64,000 nucleotides of DNA from Lacrimispora indolis DSM 755 (GCF_000526995.1 NZ_AZUI01000001.1:992001-1056000); one strand, 5' to 3'; counted from the stretch's first letter, positions 19,258-25,922 are shown. The notes: generated by a model from the letters alone, not told the origin. Numbers and translations: made by a program.

Positions 19258-19307
19258 AAAAAAAAATGCAGAGCAAATATTCACGTGATTGTGAAGATTC
19301 GTTCTGC
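19258..19307 (-). terminator. attenuator-like hairpin in the leader of the GNAT-GntR gene
   Basis: On the minus strand GCAGAACGAATCTTCAC (19307-19291) pairs with GTGAATATTTGCTCTGC (19284-19268) with few mismatches and is followed by nine U. It sits downstream of the promoter at 19349-19377 and about 150 bases before the GNAT-GntR start, so transcripts from that promoter must pass it. It may also end read-through from the SAM hydrolase gene at 19387. Confidence 0.6.
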
Positions 19308-19320
19308 TTGTCCTTGTCAA

Positions 19321-19347
19321 AAACCAGCTTGTTGAACAAGCTGGTTT
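19321..19347. promoter_or_regulatory. perfect 27-bp palindrome, probable operator
   Basis: Two 13-base arms, AAACCAGCTTGTT and its exact complement, flank a single central G. The expected transcription start (about 19342) falls inside it, so the RNA from this promoter cannot form the whole hairpin; a protein-binding role is therefore more likely than termination, although read-through RNA from upstream could fold it (stem then UUUUU). The CTTGT..ACAAG core fits GntR-family operators. Likely bound by the GNAT-GntR protein encoded just downstream. Confidence 0.7.
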
Positions 19348-19348
19348 C

Positions 19349-19377
19349 AGTATAATCTATGCATTTTTAATTGTCAA
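19349..19377 (-). promoter_or_regulatory. promoter of the GNAT-GntR / ECF operon
   Basis: -35 TTGACA (19372-19377), 17-base spacer, -10 TATACT (19349-19354). It starts ten bases after the stop codon of the upstream SAM hydrolase, and the palindrome at 19321-19347 abuts the -10 box. Confidence 0.8.
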
Positions 19378-19386
19378 GCCGGAATA

Positions 19387-20247
19387 TCAGTCATCGTAAA
19401 TTATCCGGGGAGCCTTTCTTATTGTAATTCTCCAGTTTGTTCCTGTTCCAATATTATATGCCCTTGAGAAATTCCCCTGGTTAATCGCCACTGCCATGCA
19501 GTCCAGGCTGTTCACATATACCAGTGGTTCTCCCACATATACATCGGCAAAGCTTTTAGCGTAAACCAAAATGTTTTTATATAAGGTACGGGTCTCATTT
19601 TCAATGCTGATTTCCACCCTTCCGCCGTGGCTTACTCCCAGGCTTTTAAAAAGCGCTCTCGGAATATTTGTCCATAGGCTTCCAAACCTCACATCCAGCA
19701 CATCAATGGTTCCGCTTACCTTTTCTCCATCATAGACAGCCTCCACAACCGGCAGCTCAATGACGCTTTCCGTGGGAACCTCCGGCCCTACTTCCTCAAA
19801 AGTGATGATCCCTGCTGCCAGCCTTGCTCCTGTATAAGCGTAAATATCCCGTCCATGAAAGGTATAGCTTTCACCTGAATTGGGGAGACGGTTGACACTC
19901 TCATCAATGACCCGAGCGCTTTCCAAGCCGGTAATCCTCTTTACATGGGTCAGGGTTCCGTTATCCGGGGAAACTATGTATTGCCCGTTCTTTGTCCGCA
20001 CCACGATACTGCGCCTGGTAGAACCTACCCCCGGATCAACCACACTGACAAAAACTGAACCCTCTGACCAGTAGCCCACAGTCTGAATCAGCCGGTAGGA
20101 GGCTTCCCAGATATCATACTGGGGAATCTCATGAGTCAGATCTGAAATATTCAAATCTCCTGATACGCCGTAAGCAACTCCGTACATGGCGCTGACCGCG
20201 CCGTCTGCCATTCCAAAATCCGACTGTAAAATAAGTGGTTTCTTCAT
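19387..20247 (-). CDS. SAM hydrolase (DUF62), copy 2
   Basis: 286 residues, clearly paralogous to the protein at 14108. The same triad motifs are present (SVVDPGVGSTRRS and YTFHGRDIYAYTGARL), with ILQSDFGMADGAVSAMYG at the N-terminus and SLWTNIP later. Hydrolyses SAM to adenosine and methionine by family precedent. It has its own promoter (20299-20327) and is followed directly by the promoter of the ECF operon, so the two copies are under separate but perhaps parallel control. Confidence 0.9.
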   Translation of the reverse strand: MKKPLILQSDFGMADGAVSAMYGVAYGVSGDLNISDLTHEIPQYDIWEASYRLIQTVGYWSEGSVFVSVVDPGVGSTRRSIVVRTKNGQYIVSPDNGTLTHVKRITGLESARVIDESVNRLPNSGESYTFHGRDIYAYTGARLAAGIITFEEVGPEVPTESVIELPVVEAVYDGEKVSGTIDVLDVRFGSLWTNIPRALFKSLGVSHGGRVEISIENETRTLYKNILVYAKSFADVYVGEPLVYVNSLDCMAVAINQGNFSRAYNIGTGTNWRITIRKAPRIIYDD

Positions 20248-20286
20248 GATTTATCTTTCCTTTTGGCTAAGGGTTTTCGAGAATGC

Positions 20287-20327
20287 CCTTGCAAGGTCAG
20301 TATAAAAGTTTTTTATTTCTCTGTCAA
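20287..20327 (-). promoter_or_regulatory. promoter of SAM hydrolase copy 2
   Basis: -35 TTGACA (20322-20327), 17-base spacer, -10 TATACT (20299-20304): the same -35 and -10 boxes as the ECF operon promoter. A 10-bp palindrome CCTTGCAAGG (20287-20296) lies at the expected start point, and a second palindrome GATGCTG-A-CAGCATC (20368-20382) lies about 40 bases upstream of the -35. The short one shares only CTTG/CAAG with the 27-bp palindrome, so common regulation is possible but not shown. Confidence 0.7.
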
Positions 20328-20388
20328 GATTTCCAAACTGATTTCACTTTCAGTATCATCAATTTAGGATGCTGACAGCATCTTACTG

Positions 20389-20421
20389 AAAAAACAGCAG
20401 AACGTAAAATACGTTCTGCTG
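20389..20421 (-). terminator. terminator of the cell-wall-binding-repeat gene
   Basis: A 12-bp perfect stem, CAGCAGAACGTA (20395-20406) with its complement at 20410-20421, three-base loop, then six U on the minus strand. It begins 23 bases after the stop codon at 20444. Confidence 0.85.
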
Positions 20422-20443
20422 CTAAATATGATCCCTGATTTTC

Positions 20444-21796
20444 TTATTCCCAGACCGGTTCCGTAGGGGTTCTGCCTTCTCCGCTTGGCGTTTCATCATC
20501 CACCTTTAATAAATTTCCGTTGCTTCCGGTCTTATATTTCACTCCTTCGGAATTTTTTACCGTTGTGCTTTTTGCCACCTTGCCGGAAGTGTTCACCACA
20601 TAAGTGGTGGTAGTGCTTCCCGTAGGAATGGCAATGGCTTCATACTTGGTTCCTTCATCTGCACATTGAAGCTTGCCCATATAATATAAGGAACCGTCTT
20701 TGACTCCGGTATAGCCCCGGCCGCTGTCACTGAAATAATAGGTGGCATCACTGCCATCCCCTTCGATCACCTTAACCTTGCCCTTTTGCATGGTGCTGGT
20801 CTTCTTATCTCCGAAATAGAAGGCAGTATACTCTGAAGTGCTTCCAATGTTCACCTTCTGCAGTCCATATACAGGATTGCCCAGGCTATTAAACAAATAA
20901 GTCTTGTCGTTTATCTTGGTTAAATTCTGGGTGCTGGCCTCTCCCTCCTTTGGTCCGGTCTTTGGAACCCCGGAATTGGAAAAATAAAACCACTCCACAC
21001 TCTCTTCATAGCCGGACAAATCCTCGGGCGGTTCCACGGAATACCAGCCCACTCTCAGCTTTCCGTTGCTGTCATAATATTTATAATTCTGGATGTCATA
21101 TTCGGCATTATCAATTCCTACGTTCTTCCAGCCGGTTTGAAGCGCTCCATCGGAATCAAAGCAGTAAGCAACTCCGTCTATCTTATAGGTTGCATAATCG
21201 CCGGACATATCCTTTGGAACATACTTTTTGCCGCTGTCATTAAAATAGTACCAGAATTTTCCGTCATCATTATCCCCGGGAGTGACACGGTCCCCGTCGT
21301 AATCACTGTTCGGTGAAAAAAGCTTCTGCCAGCCGGTGCGCATGGCTCCGTCGGTTCCGCAATAATACATATCATCAAGGACCCAGCCGGTCTGCATCTC
21401 ACCGTTTGGATCGAAGTAATACCACTTATTATTGATCTTGGACCAGTTATCCATAATCGCTTTTCCGCTGCTTCCGAAATAATACCATTTGTAAAGGGAA
21501 CTGCCTGAATCCTGGAATTTCATCCACTTATCCGTGACCAGAATCCCGTTGGAGTCCATATAGTAGGTATTTTCCACCCAGGTGTTTACAGCCATCTCGC
21601 CATTGGTGTTTAAATAACGCCACAGGTTGTCCGCGCCCTTTTTCCAGGTGTTTGTCACCTTACTCCCGCTTGAATCATAATAAACCCAGGTGCTTCCTGA
21701 CTGAGCCCAACCTTCCGCAGCCCAGGCATCCATAGATGCAGCACCAATCGCCAGCATGGCGGTAACAGCCAGCATGATGAGACCTTTTCTTTTCAT
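20444..21796 (-). CDS. secreted protein made of cell-wall/choline-binding-type repeats
   Basis: 450 residues. A signal peptide (MKRKGLIMLAVTAMLAIGAA, cut near AWA-AEG) is followed by at least ten aromatic-glycine repeats of about 20 residues (patterns such as WYYFDPNGEMQTGW and YYCGTDGAMRTGW), the CW_binding_1 type that binds choline or glucan-like wall polymers. Later repeats diverge and there is no recognisable enzyme domain, so it may be a surface adhesin or the wall-anchoring partner of something else. Ribosome site AAGGAG, own promoter and own terminator; no operon partner. Confidence 0.85.
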   Translation of the reverse strand: MKRKGLIMLAVTAMLAIGAASMDAWAAEGWAQSGSTWVYYDSSGSKVTNTWKKGADNLWRYLNTNGEMAVNTWVENTYYMDSNGILVTDKWMKFQDSGSSLYKWYYFGSSGKAIMDNWSKINNKWYYFDPNGEMQTGWVLDDMYYCGTDGAMRTGWQKLFSPNSDYDGDRVTPGDNDDGKFWYYFNDSGKKYVPKDMSGDYATYKIDGVAYCFDSDGALQTGWKNVGIDNAEYDIQNYKYYDSNGKLRVGWYSVEPPEDLSGYEESVEWFYFSNSGVPKTGPKEGEASTQNLTKINDKTYLFNSLGNPVYGLQKVNIGSTSEYTAFYFGDKKTSTMQKGKVKVIEGDGSDATYYFSDSGRGYTGVKDGSLYYMGKLQCADEGTKYEAIAIPTGSTTTTYVVNTSGKVAKSTTVKNSEGVKYKTGSNGNLLKVDDETPSGEGRTPTEPVWE

Positions 21797-21837
21797 ATCT
21801 TCACTCCTTACAGGGATTTCCTTTTCTGTTAATATTT

Positions 21838-21866
21838 ATTTTAACAATTAATCTTAGATTATTCAA
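21838..21866 (-). promoter_or_regulatory. promoter of the cell-wall-binding-repeat gene
   Basis: -35 TTGAAT (21861-21866), 17-base spacer, -10 TAAAAT (21838-21843), in an AT-rich stretch 42 bases before the start codon. The rest of the 21867-22032 spacer shows nothing I can interpret. Confidence 0.6.
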
Positions 21867-22032
21867 CTGTTTTAATCTTTCAATTCTATTACGAAATTAT
21901 TTCTCCCCTTGTTCTGCCCTACTTCTCTTATCACTTTGGCTTTTATCTGGTCCGAAATTTTTCTATATCATGGTTTCATCCTTCGAAAGCACAGCTCATC
22001 TTCTTTCCATCAACTGTGAACTCTGGTTAAGG

Positions 22033-22073
22033 TAAAAAATAAGGCAGGTCCGGTAAAACCAGACCTTGCCTTA
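22033..22073 (-). terminator. terminator of the Cys-rich gene
   Basis: The arms AAGGCAGGTCCGGT (22041-22054) and ACCAGACCTTGCCTT (22058-22072) pair with two mismatches; the minus strand continues ATTTTTTACC. It is 41 bases after the stop at 22114, supporting a real, separately transcribed small gene. Confidence 0.75.
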
Positions 22074-22113
22074 AACTTCATATAAATATAGAAAAAAGAG
22101 CATTACTTTTCCA

Positions 22114-22347
22114 CTAATTACAGCGATTGTTCCAGCCCCAGTTGCCGCAGCATCTGTTGCACCGGTTGCATCGGTTGCAGCAGCCCCAATTACAGCCGTT
22201 ATTACAGCCCCAATTACAGCCATTGTTCCATCCACAGTTGCAGCTGTTATTACAGCCCCAGTTGCCGCAGCCGTTATTGATTCCCCAGCTGCACCAGCGG
22301 TTACAGCCGCAGTTACCGACGGTAAAGCCTATATTAAAACAGCACAT
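22114..22347 (-). CDS. small Cys-Asn-Gly-rich repeat protein
   Basis: 77 residues from the ATG at 22347, which has GAGGTG 7 bases upstream; an ATG 15 bases earlier overlaps that ribosome site. About 19 of 77 residues are Cys and 22 are Asn; Cys, Asn and Gly make up roughly 70%. After MCCFNIGFTVGNCG the chain is built of degenerate units such as GCNWGCNN, NRCNRC and GNWG. No family recognised. High Cys content suggests metal binding or disulfide cross-linking (spore coat or surface layer are candidates, as inference). It has a ribosome site and a terminator, so it is probably expressed. Confidence 0.65.
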   Translation of the reverse strand: MCCFNIGFTVGNCGCNRWCSWGINNGCGNWGCNNSCNCGWNNGCNWGCNNGCNWGCCNRCNRCNRCCGNWGWNNRCN

Positions 22348-22440
22348 AAATTTACACCTCATTTTTCAATTTATACTATATTATATAGAACATATAGACA
22401 AGGCGTGATTGAGGGGCTTTTCTCATGACTCTGCCTGTAC

Positions 22441-22469
22441 TTGACGCTCTTAATTCTATCCAGTATAAT
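22441..22469 (+). promoter_or_regulatory. promoter of the methyltransferase gene
   Basis: -35 TTGACG (22441-22446), 17-base spacer, -10 TATAAT (22464-22469). The start codon is about 140 bases on. The leader holds two inverted repeats: GTTCAAT/ATTGAAC (22477-22503) and ATTTACTG/CAGTAAAT (22509-22554). Confidence 0.7.
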
Positions 22470-22616
22470 CAAGGAAGTTCAATTTACCTTTGGTTCATTG
22501 AACGGCTAATTTACTGCTTTCAGCCTGCTCTTAGCTTGCCTTTGATCAGTAAATCACGCTATGGAATCATTTGATGAAACTACTATTTATTAATTATGGA
22601 AAGGGCGGCACCGATT

Positions 22617-23477
22617 ATGTGGATTGCAGACAGCTGGAAAGATTATGAAGTGATAGATTGTTCAGAAGGAGAAAAGCTGGAACGTTGGGGGAAATATCTC
22701 CTCGTACGCCCTGATCCACAGGTGATCTGGTCCACTCCCAGGACGGAGAAAGGCTGGAAAAAGATGAACGGCCACTATCACCGCAGCGCCAAGGGCGGCG
22801 GGGAGTGGGAGTTTTTTGACCTTCCGGAACAGTGGACCATCAGCTATAAGGATCTGACCTTCCAGTTAAAGCCCTTCAGCTTTAAGCATACAGGGCTCTT
22901 TCCGGAACAGGCTGCAAACTGGGACTGGTTCAGTGAAAAAATTAAACAGGCCGGACGGCCTGTAAAGGTGCTTAATTTATTTGCCTACACAGGAGGCGCC
23001 ACCCTGGCGGCTGCAAAGGCAGGAGCCTCTGTCACCCACGTGGATGCGTCCAAGGGAATGGTTGGCTGGGCCAAGGAAAATGCCCGTTCCTCCAATCTGG
23101 AGTCCGCTTCCATCCGCTGGATCGTGGATGACTGCGCAAAATTCGTAGAAAGAGAGATCAGAAGAGGGAATCATTACGATGGGATCATCATGGATCCTCC
23201 CTCCTATGGAAGAGGGCCAAAGGGAGAAATCTGGAAAATTGAAGACTCCATTTATCCCTTTGTAAAGCTTTGCTCCCAGCTTCTGTCCGACCAGCCTCTC
23301 TTCTTCTTAATCAACTCCTATACCACAGGGCTGGCACCTTCTGTACTTTCCTATATGATTTCCACCGAAATCGGCGGGAAATTCGGAGGCACCGTACAAT
23401 CTGAAGAAGTGGGACTTCCTGTTACCCGGACCGGACTGGTTCTTCCCTGCGGGGCCTCAGGCAGATGGTGGGCTTAA
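22617..23477 (+). CDS. class I SAM-dependent methyltransferase, RlmI/RlmK-like (COG1092)
   Basis: 286 residues from the ATG at 22617 (AAAGGGCGG upstream; the ATG at 22596 has no ribosome site). SAM-binding motif I is VLNLFAYTGGATLAAAKAGA, then THVDASKGMVGWAKEN; motif IV IIMDPPSYGRGPKGEIW is of the DPPSY type seen in 23S rRNA cytosine-5 or guanine methyltransferases. The N-terminal PUA domain of RlmI is missing. Base modification of rRNA is likely, but the exact target is unknown. Convergent with the acyltransferase gene, 6 bases between stops. Confidence 0.85.
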   Translation: MWIADSWKDYEVIDCSEGEKLERWGKYLLVRPDPQVIWSTPRTEKGWKKMNGHYHRSAKGGGEWEFFDLPEQWTISYKDLTFQLKPFSFKHTGLFPEQAANWDWFSEKIKQAGRPVKVLNLFAYTGGATLAAAKAGASVTHVDASKGMVGWAKENARSSNLESASIRWIVDDCAKFVEREIRRGNHYDGIIMDPPSYGRGPKGEIWKIEDSIYPFVKLCSQLLSDQPLFFLINSYTTGLAPSVLSYMISTEIGGKFGGTVQSEEVGLPVTRTGLVLPCGASGRWWA

Positions 23478-23483
23478 GAGGGC

Positions 23484-24521
23484 TCACCGGCCTCCGTTAA
23501 GAAGATTCCACAAAACAGGAAGGTAACGGCGTAAAAAAAGGCCTGCCCAGTAACTGAATATCACGCACAATACCGGCATAAGCAGGAAAAACCCAAGGGG
23601 CAGCGCCGGAAATGCAGGGAGCAGAAATGCTCCCGTTTTATTTATCAGACGCACCATGGCAAAATGAACGGCATAGAGAAAGAAATTCTGCTTCATCCAA
23701 TCCTTCGCCTCTCCCAAAAGACCTTCCGGAACCAGGAGCCATAAGCCTACCGGAATAAAGAGGCGGAAGATTACAGTTGTCGCGGCAACCTCACCCTTAA
23801 TGCTTCCGGGAAGGTCTAAGTCCTTTATGAGAAGTCCGGCAGCTAAAATGGCGAGCCCTGCCAGAAGGCTTTTCCGGTTCCAGGTCTGTTCGGCAAGCTC
23901 TCTCTCCACAACTGCGGCAAAGGCGCCAAAGCTGTAATAAAAAAGGGCATCCAGATTCACAAGAGGCAAAGCGCCGCCGCTGTAAATTGCAGCCAGTATT
24001 CCGGTCAGAAGCATAACTCCTGTCAGCCTCCTCCTGATAATAAGGTAAATCACCGGTGCCAGAAGAATCAAAACAATCAGCTGGTTTAAATACCAGAACA
24101 CATAGTTATACGTATAATGAAGGACAGCGTCTGCTGCTACCGTAAAGCGGAAGGGGATCCTTCCCTTTCCGATAATTCCGGACATTGCAGGCAAACGGCT
24201 CCCTATGACATAGCCCAAGTAATACAAAAGGTTCCATACGATATAGGGAACCAGCACACTCCTGATCCTGGAATTCCATTTGATCCAAAGGCGGTCCAAA
24301 GTAAAATTCCTGAAGAAAAGGTAGGAGGATATAAGAAAAAATCCAGGTACGGCGATCTGAGCCACCTGGTCTCCCAAAAAACGTTCCAGAGCATCAACTT
24401 CATAAGCAATCCTGGTCTTACCCAGGAAAAGAACTGCATTGTAGGAATGGACCCATATGACCAGAACGCTGAAAAAGAATGTAAACCAGTTAATCTTATT
24501 GCGGAATCTCTTTTCCTCCAC
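23484..24521 (-). CDS. membrane acyltransferase (Acyl_transf_3 / OafA-type)
   Basis: About 346 residues, ten or so membrane segments. Begins near NKINWFTFFFSVLVIWVHSYN; the His in WVHSYN is the expected catalytic His of the family (usual RxxxxxxVxxxH helix). Such enzymes O-acylate sugars of surface polymers at the membrane. I choose the GTG at 24521, preceded by AAAGGAGG with 7-base spacing; upstream ATGs (24602, 24548) lack a site. No partner genes nearby tell its substrate. Confidence 0.82.
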   Translation of the reverse strand: MEEKRFRNKINWFTFFFSVLVIWVHSYNAVLFLGKTRIAYEVDALERFLGDQVAQIAVPGFFLISSYLFFRNFTLDRLWIKWNSRIRSVLVPYIVWNLLYYLGYVIGSRLPAMSGIIGKGRIPFRFTVAADAVLHYTYNYVFWYLNQLIVLILLAPVIYLIIRRRLTGVMLLTGILAAIYSGGALPLVNLDALFYYSFGAFAAVVERELAEQTWNRKSLLAGLAILAAGLLIKDLDLPGSIKGEVAATTVIFRLFIPVGLWLLVPEGLLGEAKDWMKQNFFLYAVHFAMVRLINKTGAFLLPAFPALPLGFFLLMPVLCVIFSYWAGLFLRRYLPVLWNLLNGGR

Positions 24522-24671
24522 AGGCCCCTCCTTTCCCGCTTTTCCCATCAAAGGCAAAACGATATATAGAATTATATTATCATTTGACGTACAAAATGGC
24601 AACTACTGAGAAAGAGACTTTATTTCCCACATCCTCTGGAAATCTTCGGGAAACTCTGATAAGGAATCAGA

Positions 24672-24693
24672 ACGGCGTGAAGAGCCGTTTTTA
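24672..24693 (+). terminator. plus-strand terminator-like hairpin without an upstream gene
   Basis: AACGGC/GCCGTT stem with a GTGAAGA loop followed by TTTTAATT. A second stem TCTGAT/ATCAGA lies directly before it. No plus-strand gene ends here, so it might end a short RNA or be fortuitous. Confidence 0.35.
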
Positions 24694-24782
24694 ATTCTTG
24701 CAGAGTAGATTTCCAGACTTCTTTCAGACTATTTTCAGTAAATAGTGATATTCTTTCCTTATATAATAATACATCATTGGCC

Positions 24783-24976
24783 AAGCGGATATTCGCAATC
24801 CGCTTCGCTATTTGTTCACGGCGTGCCCCGCTTTATCGGGCATAACCGAATAGCAGCTATCGCTGCTTGTCAGGCGGAGCTTGTACTACACCTGATCGGA
24901 GTAAGTCCCCTCCCCAAACTTAATACATTTTGCATTTGAAGTGAGGGACTTACTTGATTCGGTTAAATTGTTTTTT
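24783..24976 (+). ncRNA. multi-hairpin intergenic element, candidate structured RNA or dispersed repeat
   Basis: In a 615-base spacer lacking a credible gene. A 9-bp stem TAACCGAAT/ATTCGGTTA (24843-24851 with 24957-24965) closes a loop containing AGCAGC-tatc-GCTGCT (24852-24867), TCAGG/CCTGA (24870-24895) and a 10-bp stem AGTAAGTCCC/GGGACTTACT (24900-24909 with 24945-24954). Upstream come AAGCGGAT/ATCCGCTT (24783-24805) and GCCCCG/CGGGC (24825-24841). A T-rich tract (TTGTTTTTTC) follows on the plus strand. GC content differs from the AT-rich flanks. No known RNA family recognised. Confidence 0.45.
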
Positions 24977-25136
24977 CAGATAACGAAAGGCTTCCGGCTC
25001 CTGATGGATCATGATAATTCTATTTTATCGCGGGTGAAGAGAGCATTTATATAAAAATGTGAGAGCGCCAGTAAAACCAGGGGAGTCCGGTATTTAACAA
25101 ATGCCCGTTATAAAATTACATAAGGAGGAAAGAATC

Positions 25137-25604
25137 ATGGGAATCTCAGGAATTTCAAATCCTTCATCCTATGAAGAATGGCAGCTCCTTCAGGCCCAGA
25201 AGGAAAAAGCACAGGCAGCCTCTGCAAAAACCGGCGCAGCAGAAGCCGCACAGATTGAGGCAATCGGAAATGAAAGCAGTGGCCAGACCCAGGAAACCCG
25301 TACCGTAACCTCGGCTCCCGTGGATACCATTGAAATCAGCAGTGAAGGCAGAGCATTCCAGGAAAGCCAGGCAGTAACCGGGAACAAACCTGCGCCCTCT
25401 GCAAAACCCGCTTCCCAGACAGAAGAATCAGAAAGCGGAGACAGCAGCAAAGATCTCTCCACTCTGACCGAGGACGAGATCCAGAAGCTGGTAGATGCCG
25501 GGACCATCACACAGGCCGAAGCCAATGCGGAACTTGCCAGAAGAGAGGCAGATAAAGCCCCAGAAACAGAGATGGAAAAGAATCCACTGGAATCAGTTGA
25601 ATAA
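25137..25604 (+). CDS. small acidic, low-complexity hypothetical protein
   Basis: 155 residues from the ATG at 25137, preceded by AAGGAGG. Begins MGISGISNPSSYEEWQLLQA, then a long Ala/Glu/Ser/Gln-rich, probably disordered stretch with VDTIEISSEGRAFQ, and ends with a short helical motif LTEDEIQKLVDAGTITQAEA resembling an SHOCT-type helical hairpin (that likeness is tentative). No signal peptide, no cysteine. Followed by its own terminator. The VDTIEIS..G motif is also seen near the N-termini of some flagellar-associated small proteins, but no flagellar gene is nearby. Confidence 0.7.
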   Translation: MGISGISNPSSYEEWQLLQAQKEKAQAASAKTGAAEAAQIEAIGNESSGQTQETRTVTSAPVDTIEISSEGRAFQESQAVTGNKPAPSAKPASQTEESESGDSSKDLSTLTEDEIQKLVDAGTITQAEANAELARREADKAPETEMEKNPLESVE

Positions 25605-25612
25605 CATCAGAC

Positions 25613-25637
25613 AATGCCCGGCTCCGGCCGGGCATTT
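25613..25637 (+). terminator. terminator of the 25137 gene
   Basis: A stem AATGCCCGGC/GCCGGGCATT with a four-base loop, followed by TCTCAT; it begins 9 bases after the stop codon. The U-run is short. Confidence 0.6.
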
Positions 25638-25922
25638 CTCATATAAAAATATTAAAATAATTTTCACATATTTTTCAAGCTTACAGCGTAAGGTTATGGT
25701 ATAATGCTTAAACGAAGCACCAAATCCGGCGCTGCCCCAAAACACAGAATGAGACAAACTCCTGCTGCTCTGGCCGGGATTCTTTACAATGTATTATAAT
25801 TTAAAAAGGAAAAGGAGTGTTAATAGTAACCGTATTAATGTGCAGGGCTGGTCAGTAAGCCGGCACTTTGATATAATAGGAACAATTTCAACGATTGTTT
25901 CACATATAAGGAGATAGAAATT
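25638..25922 (+). promoter_or_regulatory. promoter region of the subtilase gene
   Basis: No gene. Two -10-like boxes on the plus strand, TATAAT near 25701 (in ATGGTATAAT, extended -10) and TATAAT near 25874, 50 bases before the start codon, lack good -35 boxes, so regulation by an alternative sigma factor or activator is possible. An inverted repeat AACAAT/ATTGTT directly follows the second one. Confidence 0.4.

Noticed and set aside
19258..19377. SAM riboswitch upstream of the GNAT-GntR / SAM hydrolase operon
   Set aside because: Only about 85 bases lie between promoter and hairpin, and I see no SAM-I, SAM-II or SAM-IV core motifs. The leader is reported as an uncharacterised attenuator only.
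22114..22347. Metallothionein or lanthipeptide precursor
   Set aside because: Too many Trp and Asn and few Lys for a metallothionein; few Ser/Thr and no lanthionine synthetase nearby for a lanthipeptide.
22127..22408. Plus-strand ORF rich in Gln, Leu and Pro
   Set aside because: Exact antisense of the Cys-rich gene; its repeats are the complement of the Cys-Asn-Gly codons. It has no good ribosome site, whereas the minus-strand frame has one plus a terminator.
24745..24939. 64-codon plus-strand ORF in the structured intergenic element
   Set aside because: It runs through the hairpin arms, lacks a ribosome site and its translation looks random; the folded RNA or repeat explanation fits better.
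24783..24976. tRNA, 6S RNA or tmRNA in the structured element
   Set aside because: No T-loop GTTCGANTC pattern with acceptor stem and no family-specific motifs were found.
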